A stretch of DNA of 64,000 nt from the NCBI RefSeq assembly GCF_008692035.1, contig NZ_VTFG01000001.1, positions 1,178,001-1,242,000 on the forward strand, in the 5' to 3' direction. The translations under genes and the position numbers were made by a program. The stretch is from Pseudomonas marginalis. GTDB taxonomy: Bacteria > Pseudomonadota > Gammaproteobacteria > Pseudomonadales > Pseudomonadaceae. Below the pieces are notes generated by a model that was given only the letters and a program-made list of their open reading frames with translations, was not told where the DNA came from and made no database searches. This document shows positions 39,666 to 48,138 of this stretch, piece after piece. Each line of letters starts with the position of its first letter. The first letter of the stretch is position 1.

Positions 39666-39997
39666 GACAAGCACTCCAGGAGTTGTGTATTCCGCTATAC
39701 CGGAACTTAGTATGTAACAACGGAATAGACAGCAGAAAGTGTGCCACACGCCCTCAAAGAAAAACATGCCTGCAATAAAGGCTTGTTAAATCAGATAGAT
39801 AAATATTTTGGGGAGACAAGGCGCTACGCCAGCATCTGCAATCTCTTTGCTACCCAGGGCCCCATATGGCGGTGACAGGTCCCGGCGGACGCACTGCAAC
39901 AGCGTTACCGCGCACCGTTGCAGTGCGCGTGCAGCGTGGAAAAATCCCCACGCTGGACTAGCCTTGGCACATCCCTGCCGACAAGGACCCTGCCCTG
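39666..39997. other. intergenic region with two tandem hairpins
   Basis: A 332-nt stretch without a gene between the divergent binding-protein and small secreted-protein genes. It contains GCACTGCAAC/GTTGCAGTGC at 39891-39926 (10-bp stem) and CAGCGTGG/CCACGCTG at 39932-39955 (8-bp stem). Promoters for both sides should lie here, but I cannot assign them. Confidence 0.6.
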
Positions 39998-40246
39998 ATG
40001 AAGTTATGTCTTACCCTGGTGGTGCTCACCTTGCTGGCAGCCGGCAACGCGTCGGCCAGCAACGACCGCCGCGACTGCAAGGAAGAACTGCGCAGGCTCA
40101 AGGAAGCCTTCGACACCAACTACACCAGCCAGAACCACCACGACTACCGCCGGGCCAAGGCCTCCCGGGACAATGAGGAATACCGCAAGTGCGCAAACCA
40201 GGCGCGCAAGGCCCGGGAACGCGTGGAGCGTGAGGCAGACCTGTGA
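39998..40246 (+). CDS. small secreted protein, unknown function
   Basis: A protein of 82 residues with a clear Sec signal peptide (MKLCLTLVVLTLLAAGNASA, cleavage after ASA). A 60-residue mature part follows, very rich in Arg, Lys, Glu and Asp and carrying two Cys, one in RRDCKEELRR and one in RKCANQARK. The charged helical pattern suggests an alpha-helical hairpin closed by a disulfide (inference). No family was recognised. The next gene encodes a thioredoxin-like protein, which may or may not be relevant. Confidence 0.7.
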   Translation: MKLCLTLVVLTLLAAGNASASNDRRDCKEELRRLKEAFDTNYTSQNHHDYRRAKASRDNEEYRKCANQARKARERVEREADL

Positions 40247-40321
40247 AGGTTGACAGTAGACGGTAACGGTCCCCGGGCTTAGCGTTGGCAAAAACCCTGC
40301 AAGGCCCAAAGGGAGATCATC

Positions 40322-40813
40322 ATGGGGATTGCCACTGCGACCATTGCCACTACCGACGACTACCGGCGCGTGCTGAGCAGTTCGCGCCCGGTATTCATGC
40401 TGTTCATCTCAGCTCACTGCCCGGCCTGCGGGGTAGCCGGGCCGCTGTTTGAGCAGATTGCCGCCCAGTACCGATCAGTAGTGAGCCTGGTGCTCGATTG
40501 CGCGAAAACGCCGAGGCACCCGCAGGTTACAGGCACCCCGACGCTGCTGATCTTCCAGAACGGCACCTTGATGGAAACATTCAAGGGTTTCGGACCCGAG
40601 GAGCAGCAAGCGCAGTTTGTGGAGGACACCTTCAAGCGTTATGCACGCCGCAAGGCTGCAATAACACCTGCGTCACCCGCCGCTCCTCTACCGCCGCCAC
40701 CGTCAGGCGCCAGCCCTCATGCTCCAGGCTATCACCCACCACCGGCAGGCGGTCGAGCAGGCTCATCACCAGGCCGGCCAGGGTCTGGTAATCCTCGGTC
40801 GCGACGGCCTTGA
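40322..40813 (+). CDS. thioredoxin-fold protein with Pro/Gly-rich tail
   Basis: A protein of 163 residues with GGGAG 6 nt before the ATG. Residues about 1-105 form a thioredoxin fold with the redox motif CPAC in [15 protein letters not shown] and the cis-Pro region [13 protein letters not shown]. There is no signal peptide, so it is cytoplasmic. From about residue 104 the frame runs 182 nt antisense into the 3' end of the yoaE-like gene, producing a low-complexity Pro, Gly, Arg and Ser tail. The tail looks like read-through after loss of a stop codon. Confidence 0.75.
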   Translation: MGIATATIATTDDYRRVLSSSRPVFMLFISAHCPACGVAGPLFEQIAAQYRSVVSLVLDCAKTPRHPQVTGTPTLLIFQNGTLMETFKGFGPEEQQAQFVEDTFKRYARRKAAITPASPAAPLPPPPSGASPHAPGYHPPPAGGRAGSSPGRPGSGNPRSRRP

Positions 40814-42200
40814 AGCCGGTACGCTGACGAATCTGGGTGAGATTCAGGGCGCCATTGGCACGGAAGCCCGCGCCCTCCTCGACAATATCCGGCCCTTCGA
40901 TCTCACTGGCATCCGGCAACTCACCGGCAATGGATTCAAGAATGTCGGTCATGCTCAATACGCCCATGAAGTCACCGAATTCGTTGATCACGAAGGCGAT
41001 ATGGGTGGATTCCTGGCGCATCTGTTCCAGGGCGTTGAGGATCGAAAAGCTCTCCAGCAGGTTGATCGCCCGGCGTGCGAGGTGCTCCAGGTTCGGCTCG
41101 TTGCCGGCCAGGTATTCCTTGAGCAACTCCTTCTTGTGCACAAAGCCCAGCGGCTCATCCACCGCGCCATTGCTGATCAACGGCAGGCGCGAATAGGACG
41201 AATGCATCAGCTTCAGTCGAATCGTGTCGGGGTCGTCCGCCAGGTCGATAAAGTCGACGTTGGCTCGCGGCGTCATCAAGCTGCGAATCGGCCGCTCGGC
41301 CAGCTGCAGCACACCGCTGATCATTACCCGCTCGCGTCGGTCGAACAGCGGCCCCTGGGCGGCATCCGTCTCGCCCAGCAGGTCAGCCACCTCTTCCCCC
41401 ACCTCCTCCACCGCCAGGCTGCGACCGCCGAGCAAGCGCATCACCGCATGGGCCGTGCGCTCACGCACCGGCAACACGCCTTGGGCCGACTTCTTGCGAC
41501 GCGCGCGGGCAATCTGGTTGAACACCTCGATCAGGATCGAGAAACCAATCGCCGCGTACAGGTAGCCCTTGGGAATATGGAAACCCAGGCCTTCGGCGGT
41601 CAGGGCGAAACCGATCATCATCAGGAAGCCCAGGCACAGCATGATCACCGTCGGGTGGGCGTTGACGAAGCGTGTGAGCGGCTTGCTCGCGACGATCATC
41701 AGGCCGATGGAAATGATCACCGCGATCATCATCACCGCCAACTCATCCACCATGCCCACGGCCGTGATCACCGCATCCAGGGAGAACACCGCGTCGAGCA
41801 CCACGATCTGCGCCACAATCGGCCAGAACATGGCGTATGCCACGTTGCCGGTGCGCTGGGCCACATGGCCTTCCAGGCGTTCATGCAATTCCATGGTGGC
41901 CTTGAACAACAGGAACACACCGCCGAACAGCATGATCAGGTCACGACCGGAGAAGCTCTTGTCGAACACCTCGAACAGCGGCTGGGTCAGGGTCACCAAC
42001 CAGGAAATACTCGCCAGCAGGCCCAGGCGCATCAGCAACGCCAGGGACAAACCGATCAAGCGCGCACGGTCGCGCTGCTCCGGCGGCAGTTTGTCCGCCA
42101 GGATCGCAATAAACACCAGGTTGTCGATGCCCAGCACCAGTTCCAGCACAATCAAGGTCAACAGGCCGAGCCAGGCCGTTGGATCCGCTAACCATTCCAT
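40632..42200 (-). CDS. yoaE: TerC-family membrane protein with CBS pair and CorC domain (YoaE type)
   Basis: A protein of 522 residues. TerC domain (about 1-235) with seven helices and the acidic membrane motifs [10 protein letters not shown] and [11 protein letters not shown]. Two CBS domains (about 300-425) begin near [18 protein letters not shown], and a C-terminal CorC/HlyC transporter-associated domain spans about 440-515. E. coli YoaE has the same size and order. TerC relatives are implicated in metal (manganese) export and metalation of exported proteins; the role of this fusion is unproven. Its 3' end overlaps the thioredoxin-like gene on the other strand. Confidence 0.9.
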   Translation of the reverse strand: MEWLADPTAWLGLLTLIVLELVLGIDNLVFIAILADKLPPEQRDRARLIGLSLALLMRLGLLASISWLVTLTQPLFEVFDKSFSGRDLIMLFGGVFLLFKATMELHERLEGHVAQRTGNVAYAMFWPIVAQIVVLDAVFSLDAVITAVGMVDELAVMMIAVIISIGLMIVASKPLTRFVNAHPTVIMLCLGFLMMIGFALTAEGLGFHIPKGYLYAAIGFSILIEVFNQIARARRKKSAQGVLPVRERTAHAVMRLLGGRSLAVEEVGEEVADLLGETDAAQGPLFDRRERVMISGVLQLAERPIRSLMTPRANVDFIDLADDPDTIRLKLMHSSYSRLPLISNGAVDEPLGFVHKKELLKEYLAGNEPNLEHLARRAINLLESFSILNALEQMRQESTHIAFVINEFGDFMGVLSMTDILESIAGELPDASEIEGPDIVEEGAGFRANGALNLTQIRQRTGFKAVATEDYQTLAGLVMSLLDRLPVVGDSLEHEGWRLTVAAVEERRVTQVLLQPCGVHNA

Positions 42201-42754
42201 TTATATCAGTCTCTCTACAGGTTTCAGAATGCCGGGCACGACAAGGCGCGGTCGGTGGACCGGGACACGGCTGGCAGTCGGGATACGGGGTGTTTCAGCG
42301 GGAACAGCGGCGGCGGATGTCTTGGGGAAAGACGACTGGGAGGCTCCGAGAGGATGTTCATGCAGGTCCTGAAATAACAAAAGGACTTGAATCCTACAGG
42401 CGAAATACAAATTTCCTGCAACGCAAAACTATTACAAAACCTGTCTTCGAGCCCCACACAAAATCATGTGGGAAGGGGCTTGCCCCCGATGAGCATGAGT
42501 ATCTACACAACTTTTAAGATATTGCCAAATCTCTGTGGTGAGCGGGCTTGCCCCGCGCTGGGCTGCGAAGCAGCCCCAAAACCAGCCTCTACAGAGTGCC
42601 TGATACACCGCGTTCTTCTTTACTGGGGCTGCTTCGCAGCCCAGCGCGGGCGGTGCGACGATTCGACAAGCCCGCTCACCACAACAGCCCTGTCTGCCGG
42701 GCGTCCGGCGTTGAGCCAACGTTGTGTAGATACCCATGCCCCGATGAGGGCGTG
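42201..42754. repeat. nested composite of REP palindromes
   Basis: A 554-nt intergenic region. Outer arms CATGAGTATCTACACAAC (42494-42511) and GTTGTGTAGATACCCATG (42721-42738) pair at 17 of 18 positions. Inside lies a second inverted pair, 42534-42578 with 42623-42683, built on TGTGGTGAGCGGGCTTG and the GCTGCGAAGCAGC motif. The right inner arm is interrupted by CGGTGCGACGATTCGA (42651-42666), absent from the left arm. A REP half (TGTGGGAAGGGGCTTGCCCC) starts at 42469. Bases 42201-42400 are the yoaE leader, in which I saw no riboswitch. Confidence 0.85.
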
Positions 42755-43735
42755 TCAGGTTTTACGGGTTGCATCGTCCAGCGCCAGGATGGTGTGGGCA
42801 TTCGTCACCGTCGTCGCCAGGGTATTGATCACCCCCGACCGCAACGCCCCCAATGTTGCCGCCGCCTTGGTGTTCTCACTGGCAATCGCCACCACGTCCG
42901 GGATGCGGAACAACTCCTGCACCGTCAACCCGATCACTCGCCCCTGGATCGCGTTGACTGCCGGCTGGCCGTGGATGTCGATGAAGTCATAGCCCATCAT
43001 GTCGCCCACGGTGCCGGACAAGCGTGCCTGGGCGATTTCCTGGGGCGAGAACCAGCCCATACGGACCATATTGCTGTTCTCGCTCATGTCGCCGATGCCG
43101 ATCAGCGCCATGTCAGCCCGCCGCGCACGGTCGAGGGTGGAGCGCACCGTGTCATTGTTGATCAACACCCCGCGCAACTCCGGGTTGGCCACCAGGGCCG
43201 GGGCGTACAGGCTTTCACTCTCGCCGCCAAAGCGCAGGGCCAGGCGCCGGCAGATGTGATCGGGGTTCATGTATTCGCCGGCCTTGAGCGAACCGCCTAT
43301 GGCGCAGACAAATGTGCAGTTGCGCGTCACCGGCAGGAACACGTTATCGGCCACGGCGCCGACGTTGCGGCCCATGCCCACGGCGACGATCATGCCGTCG
43401 CTCAAGGTCTTGTTCAGGTAGTTGGCCACCAGGCTGGCGACGGCCGAGCGTTGGGTATCGGGGTCGCTGTGGTCCACCGCGATCAACGCGCGATCCAGCT
43501 TGAAGCGCGCCACCAAGGCCTGTTCCAGCTCGTTGTTCATCGCCGGATGCTGCAAGACGCGCACCTCGACAATGCCCTCATCCCGCGCGCGCTTGAGCAA
43601 TCGGCTGACTTTTGCCCGGGACAGGTCGAAGCGCTTGGCGATGGCTTCCTGAGTGACGTTCTCGAGGTAATAGAGCATCGCCACTTCGGTCATCTGATCA
43701 ATATCGCTGGCCATGCGCTGGGTACTGTCACTCAT
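42755..43735 (-). CDS. SorC/DeoR-family sugar-responsive regulator (EryD-like)
   Basis: A protein of 326 residues from the ATG at 43735. A TTG nine codons upstream is the alternative. The N-terminal HTH reads LYYLENVTQEAIAKRFDLSRAKVSRLLKRARDEGIVEV. The rest is the SorC sugar-phosphate-binding domain (VAVGMGRNVGAVADNV, CAIGGSLKAGEYMNPDHI). SorC proteins bind phosphorylated catabolic intermediates and release operators. EryD of the erythritol operon is a member. It is encoded next to, and on the same strand as, the isomerase gene of a four-carbon polyol cluster, whose divergent promoter region holds matching inverted sites. Confidence 0.88.
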   Translation of the reverse strand: MSDSTQRMASDIDQMTEVAMLYYLENVTQEAIAKRFDLSRAKVSRLLKRARDEGIVEVRVLQHPAMNNELEQALVARFKLDRALIAVDHSDPDTQRSAVASLVANYLNKTLSDGMIVAVGMGRNVGAVADNVFLPVTRNCTFVCAIGGSLKAGEYMNPDHICRRLALRFGGESESLYAPALVANPELRGVLINNDTVRSTLDRARRADMALIGIGDMSENSNMVRMGWFSPQEIAQARLSGTVGDMMGYDFIDIHGQPAVNAIQGRVIGLTVQELFRIPDVVAIASENTKAAATLGALRSGVINTLATTVTNAHTILALDDATRKT

Positions 43736-43798
43736 GGGGACGGGCTTCCGTTTCGGCGTCAAAGGCGCATTCTCCCGACTCTTGCCCTGCTACGTCCA

Positions 43799-44260
43799 CT
43801 ATTGATGCCCATCGCGCTCGATCGCATTGATGCGCTCGACCTTGGCCCCGGAACGGGCCGCCTCGAACTCCGACTCCAGGAACGACTTGACGATGCTTTT
43901 CGCCAGTTCGGCGCCGATCACCCGCGCGCCGATAGAGAGGATCTGCGCATCGTTGCTCTTGCGCGCCCGCTCTGCCGAGTACGTGTCATGGGCCTGGGCC
44001 GCACGAATCCCGAGCACCTTGTTGGCCGAGATCGCCATGCCGATCCCCGTGCCGCACACCAGCACGCCCAGGCGCTGCTGCCCGGCGTTGATGGCGGTGG
44101 CCACGGCCAGGGCGATGTCCGGGTACAACACCGGCGCGGTGGAATGGGTGCCGAAGTCGGTCACCGGATAGCCCAGCGCCTCGATATGGCGCTTTAACAG
44201 CTCCTTGAGCTCAAAACCCGCTTCATCGCATCCGATAGCCACCGGGAAAGGTGTGTTCAT
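43799..44260 (-). CDS. RpiB/LacAB-family isomerase, probable erythrulose-4-phosphate isomerase
   Basis: A protein of 153 residues with the RpiB fold. It shows PVAIGCDEAGFELKELLKRHI, the active-site Cys in LGVLVCGTGIGMAISANKV and AAQAHDTYSAERARKSNDA. Family members isomerise ribose 5-phosphate or, in tetritol pathways (DerI/EryI type), D-erythrulose 4-phosphate to D-erythrose 4-phosphate. Tetritol function is chosen from context: SorC regulator, polyol dehydrogenases and Dha-type kinase. GGAG lies 9 nt upstream. It is transcribed away from the ABC operon. Confidence 0.85.
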   Translation of the reverse strand: MNTPFPVAIGCDEAGFELKELLKRHIEALGYPVTDFGTHSTAPVLYPDIALAVATAINAGQQRLGVLVCGTGIGMAISANKVLGIRAAQAHDTYSAERARKSNDAQILSIGARVIGAELAKSIVKSFLESEFEAARSGAKVERINAIERDGHQ

Positions 44261-44296
44261 GATGTCTGGCTCCGCTGCCGTGAGGGTGCTTACGAC

Positions 44297-44316
44297 TGAT
44301 CAATTGATCACTCAAT
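44297..44316. promoter_or_regulatory. candidate SorC operator, left
   Basis: The 14-bp palindrome TGATCAATTGATCA (44297-44310) runs into TGATCACTCAAT (44305-44316). The 12-mer recurs in inverted orientation, with one change, at 44451-44462. Confidence 0.5.
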
Positions 44317-44450
44317 GAAATTTCTCTCATTCATTTCGCAGGCGTTACCCCTCTTCTGTCAAGCGGGATTTAACTGACCTGTCAGTCAAAGCGCTCTAAA
44401 AAAGGGTAATTGGCGAAAAAGATCAGAATCGCAGCATTTACATGAAAGAG

Positions 44451-44462
44451 ATTGACTGATCA
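44451..44462. promoter_or_regulatory. candidate SorC operator, right
   Basis: ATTGACTGATCA is the inverted form of TGATCAGTCAAT and matches the left site at 11 of 12 positions. It lies 82 nt before the ABC ATPase start and overlaps a possible -35 (TTGACT). Confidence 0.5.
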
Positions 44463-44543
44463 GAATTTCATTTGATACACATATGATCACAGCGAAACAT
44501 GACTGTGCGACCTAATAAGAATTCACAGCACGAGGACACGCCG

Positions 44544-46031
44544 ATGGCCACGCCATTACTGCTCCAGGCTGAACACGTCGCCAAGGCTTACGCCGGGATC
44601 CCTGCCCTGCGTGACGGGCGCCTCTCTCTGCGGGCCGGCAGCGTCCACGCCCTGTGCGGCGGCAATGGCGCAGGCAAGTCGACTTTCCTGAGCATCCTGA
44701 TGGGCATCACCCCGCGCGATGCCGGCAGCATTCTGCTCAACGGCACCGCCGTACAGTTCAATCGCCCCAGCGAAGCCCTCGCGGCGGGGATCGCGATGAT
44801 CACCCAGGAACTGGAACCGATCCCCTACATGACCGTCGCCGAAAACATCTGGCTGGGCCGCGAACCGCGCCGCGCCGGCTGCATCGTCGACAACAAGGCC
44901 TTGAACCGCCGCACCCGCGAGCTGCTGGAAAGCCTGGAATTCGAGGTGGACGCCAGCAGCCCCATGCACCGACTGAGCGTGGCGCAGATCCAGCTGGTGG
45001 AAATCGCCAAGGCGTTCAGCCATGACTGCCAGGTGATGATCATGGACGAGCCAACGTCGGCCATTGGCGAGCGCGAAGCCGAAACCCTGTTCAAGGCGAT
45101 TCGCCGCCTCACCGCGCGGGGCGCCGGCATCGTCTATGTATCGCACCGCTTGAGCGAACTGGCGCAGATCGCTGATGACTACAGCATCTTCCGCGACGGC
45201 GCCTTTGTGGAAAGCGGACGCATGGCCGATATCGACCGCGACCACCTGGTGCGCGGCATCGTTGGCCAGGAACTGACCCGCATCGACCACAAGGTCGGCC
45301 GCGAATGCGCCGCCGACACCTGCCTGCAAGTCGACAACCTCAGCCGCGCCGGCGAGTTCCACGACATCAGCCTGCAACTGCGCCAGGGTGAAATCCTCGG
45401 CATCTACGGCCTGATGGGCTCGGGGCGCAGTGAATTCCTCAACTGCATCTATGGCCTGACCGTGGCGGACTCCGGCAGCGTCACCCTGCAAGGCAAGCCC
45501 ATGCCCGTCGGCCTGCCCAAGGCGACCATCAATGCCGGCATGTCGCTGGTCACCGAAGACCGCAAGGACAGCGGCCTGGTGCTGACCGGCAGCATTCTTT
45601 CCAACATTGCGCTGTCGGCCTACAAGCGCCTGTCGAGCTGGTCGCTGATCAACGCACGCAAGGAAACCCAACTGGCCCAGGACATGGTCAAGCGCCTGCA
45701 GATCAAAACCACCTCACTGGAACTGCCGGTGGCGTCCATGAGCGGCGGCAACCAACAGAAAGTGGTGCTTGCCAAATGCCTGTCGACCGAACCGGTGTGC
45801 CTGCTGTGCGATGAGCCGACCCGGGGTATCGATGAGGGCGCCAAGCAGGAGATCTACCACCTGCTGGATCAATTCGTGCGCGCCGGTGGCGCCGCCATCG
45901 TGGTGTCGTCGGAAGCCCCGGAACTGTTGCACCTGAGTGACCGCATCGCCGTCTTCAAGGGCGGCCGCCTGGTGACCATCAGCACCGACACCGCCCTTTC
46001 CCAGGAAGCCCTGTTGAGTCTTGCCTCATGA
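44544..46031 (+). CDS. sugar ABC importer ATPase (RbsA type)
   Basis: A protein of 495 residues from the ATG at 44544 with GAGGA 7 nt upstream. An in-frame ATG at 44499 has no SD. Two ABC domains are fused. The first has Walker A GGNGAGKST and Walker B VMIMDEPTSAIGE. The second has the degenerate GLMGSGRSE usual in RbsA/XylG proteins, and signature SGGNQQKVVLAKCL. It energises the single-type permease that follows, which it overlaps by 4 nt. The gene order ATPase, permease, binding protein is less common than binding protein first. Confidence 0.92.
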   Translation: MATPLLLQAEHVAKAYAGIPALRDGRLSLRAGSVHALCGGNGAGKSTFLSILMGITPRDAGSILLNGTAVQFNRPSEALAAGIAMITQELEPIPYMTVAENIWLGREPRRAGCIVDNKALNRRTRELLESLEFEVDASSPMHRLSVAQIQLVEIAKAFSHDCQVMIMDEPTSAIGEREAETLFKAIRRLTARGAGIVYVSHRLSELAQIADDYSIFRDGAFVESGRMADIDRDHLVRGIVGQELTRIDHKVGRECAADTCLQVDNLSRAGEFHDISLQLRQGEILGIYGLMGSGRSEFLNCIYGLTVADSGSVTLQGKPMPVGLPKATINAGMSLVTEDRKDSGLVLTGSILSNIALSAYKRLSSWSLINARKETQLAQDMVKRLQIKTTSLELPVASMSGGNQQKVVLAKCLSTEPVCLLCDEPTRGIDEGAKQEIYHLLDQFVRAGGAAIVVSSEAPELLHLSDRIAVFKGGRLVTISTDTALSQEALLSLAS

Positions 46032-47005
46032 ATGCCAAAACCATTGCCGCCCCTATCACCACCGCACCGCGCAACCGCCTGCGCCTGTCCCTCGACCGCT
46101 TTGGCCTGCCACTGGTGTTTATCCTGCTGTGCGTGGTGATGGCGTTTTCCAGCGAGTACTTCATGACCTGGCGCAACTGGATGGACATCCTGCGCCAGAC
46201 CTCCATCAACGGCATCCTCGCGGTGGGCATGACCTACGTGATCCTGACCAAGGGCATCGACCTCTCCGTCGGCTCGATCCTGGCCTTTGCCGGATTGTGC
46301 AGCGCCATGGTCGCGACCCAGGGCTACGGGCTGCTGGCGGCGGTGAGCGCGGGGATGTTTGCCGGGGCGATGCTCGGCGTGGTCAACGGCTTTATGGTCG
46401 CCAACCTGTCGATCCCACCGTTCGTGGCCACCCTCGGCATGCTCAGCATTGCCCGTGGCATGACCTTCATCCTCAACGACGGCAGCCCGATCACCGACCT
46501 GCCCGACGCCTACCTGGCCCTGGGCATAGGCAAGATCGGCCCGATTGGCGTGCCGATCATCATCTTCGCGGTGGTCGCGCTGATCTTCTGGATGGTGCTG
46601 CGCTACACCACCTACGGCCGCTACGTGTACGCGGTGGGCGGCAATGAAAAAAGCGCGCGCACCTCCGGGATCGGCGTGCGCAAGGTGATGTTTTCGGTGT
46701 ACGTGGTGTCCGGCCTGCTCGCCGGGTTGGCCGGCGTGGTGTTGTCGGCACGTACCACCTCCGCCCTGCCCCAGGCCGGGGTGTCCTATGAGCTGGACGC
46801 GATTGCCGCCGTGGTGATCGGCGGCACCAGCCTGTCGGGCGGCACCGGCAGCATTGTCGGCACGCTGTTCGGCGCGTTGTTGATCGGCGTGATCAACAAC
46901 GGCCTGAACCTGCTCGGCGTGTCCTCCTATTACCAGCAGGTCGCCAAGGGCCTGATCATCGTGTTTGCAGTACTGATCGACGTGTGGCGCAAGAAAAAAC
47001 GCTAG
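46028..47005 (+). CDS. sugar ABC importer permease (RbsC type)
   Basis: A protein of 325 residues with 8-10 membrane helices and RbsC/XylH-family segments (LAVGMTYVILTKGIDLSVGSILAFAG, GRYVYAVGGNEKSARTSGI, AAVVIGGTSLSGGTGSIVGTLFGAL). It forms a homodimeric channel in this family. It is coupled to the ATPase gene by an ATGA overlap. Confidence 0.93.
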   Translation: MNAKTIAAPITTAPRNRLRLSLDRFGLPLVFILLCVVMAFSSEYFMTWRNWMDILRQTSINGILAVGMTYVILTKGIDLSVGSILAFAGLCSAMVATQGYGLLAAVSAGMFAGAMLGVVNGFMVANLSIPPFVATLGMLSIARGMTFILNDGSPITDLPDAYLALGIGKIGPIGVPIIIFAVVALIFWMVLRYTTYGRYVYAVGGNEKSARTSGIGVRKVMFSVYVVSGLLAGLAGVVLSARTTSALPQAGVSYELDAIAAVVIGGTSLSGGTGSIVGTLFGALLIGVINNGLNLLGVSSYYQQVAKGLIIVFAVLIDVWRKKKR

Positions 47006-47041
47006 AGAACGACCACTACAACAATAACCGGAGTTCCCCCC

Positions 47042-48049
47042 ATGAAACTTGGTACCACCCTGGCCGCCGCGGCGGCTCTCTCCCTGCTCGCCGGCAGTAT
47101 CGCAATGGCCGCCGATGGCAAGACCTACAAGGTCGGCGCGGCCGTCTACGGCCTCAAGGGCCAGTTCATGCAGAACTGGGTCCGCGAGCTCAAGGAGCAC
47201 CCGGCGGTCAAGGACGGCACCGTGCAGTTGACCGTGTTCGACGGCAACTACGACGCCCTGACCCAGAACAACCAGATCGAAAACATGGTGACCCAGCGCT
47301 ACGACGCGATCCTGTTCGTGCCGATCGACACCAAGGCCGGCGTCGGCACGGTCAAGCAAGCCATGAGCAACGACGTGGTGGTTATCGCCTCCAACACCAA
47401 GGTCGCCGACGCCTCGGTGCCCTACGTCGGTAACGATGATGTGGAAGGCGGCCGCCTGCAGGCCCAGGCCATGGTCGACAAGCTCAACGGCAAGGGCAAC
47501 GTGGTGATCATCCAGGGCCCGATTGGCCAGTCGGCGCAGATCGACCGCGAGAAAGGCGAGCTGGAAGTGCTGGGCAAGCACCCTGGCATCAAGATCATCG
47601 AGAAGAAGACCGCCAACTGGGACCGCGCCCAGGCCCTGGCGCTGACCGAAGACTGGTTGAACGCCCACCCCAAAGGCATCAACGGCGTGATCGCGCAGAA
47701 CGACGACATGGCCCTCGGCGCCGTACAGGCCCTCAAATCCCACGGCCTGACCTCCAAGGATGTGCCCGTCACGTCCATCGACGGCATGCCGGACGCGATC
47801 CAGGCGGCGAAGAAAGACGAAGTCACCACCTTCCTCCAGGACGCCCAGGCCCAGTCCCAGGGCGCACTGGACGTGGCGTTACGCGCACTGGCCGGCAAGG
47901 ACTACAAACCGCAGTCGGTGATCTGGGAGCGCTATGCCAAGGACCTGAAATGGGGCGATGGCACGGCCAAGACCTACATCCTGCCGTGGGTGCCCGTGAC
48001 TAACGCCAACGCCGATGCACTGTACAAACAAGTCAGTGGCGGTAAGTAG
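47042..48049 (+). CDS. periplasmic sugar/polyol-binding protein of the ABC importer
   Basis: A protein of 335 residues with a signal peptide ending at AGSIAMAADG. The mature protein has the peripla_BP_4 (RbsB-like) fold: FDGNYDALTQNNQIENMVTQ, VVVIASNTKVADASVPYVGNDD and GVIAQNDDMALGAVQALK. It should determine the specificity of the importer. A tetritol ligand is inferred from the downstream dehydrogenases and kinase. GGAG lies 8 nt before the ATG. Confidence 0.92.
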   Translation: MKLGTTLAAAAALSLLAGSIAMAADGKTYKVGAAVYGLKGQFMQNWVRELKEHPAVKDGTVQLTVFDGNYDALTQNNQIENMVTQRYDAILFVPIDTKAGVGTVKQAMSNDVVVIASNTKVADASVPYVGNDDVEGGRLQAQAMVDKLNGKGNVVIIQGPIGQSAQIDREKGELEVLGKHPGIKIIEKKTANWDRAQALALTEDWLNAHPKGINGVIAQNDDMALGAVQALKSHGLTSKDVPVTSIDGMPDAIQAAKKDEVTTFLQDAQAQSQGALDVALRALAGKDYKPQSVIWERYAKDLKWGDGTAKTYILPWVPVTNANADALYKQVSGGK

Positions 48050-48073
48050 TTATTGGCTTGAAATACAGGCAAG

Positions 48074-48101
48074 TGTGGGAGGGGGCAAGCCCCCTCCCAC
48101 A
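48074..48101. repeat. perfect REP hairpin within the operon
   Basis: TGTGGGAGGGGGC-AA-GCCCCCTCCCACA is a perfect 13-bp inverted repeat with a two-base loop. It lies 25 nt after the binding-protein stop and 37 nt before the SDR gene. Confidence 0.92.
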
Positions 48102-48138
48102 TGAGATCTTCACTGTTTTCGAAAATGGAGTCATGTAA

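Noticed and set aside
39970..39990. TGGCACATCCCTGCC before the small secreted-protein gene as a sigma-54 site.
   Set aside because: GG and GC are separated by nine bases, not ten, and no activator gene is associated.
42201..42420. Leader of the TerC-family gene checked for a manganese (yybP-ykoY) riboswitch.
   Set aside because: The conserved GGGGAGUA-type core and paired stems could not be found on the minus strand.
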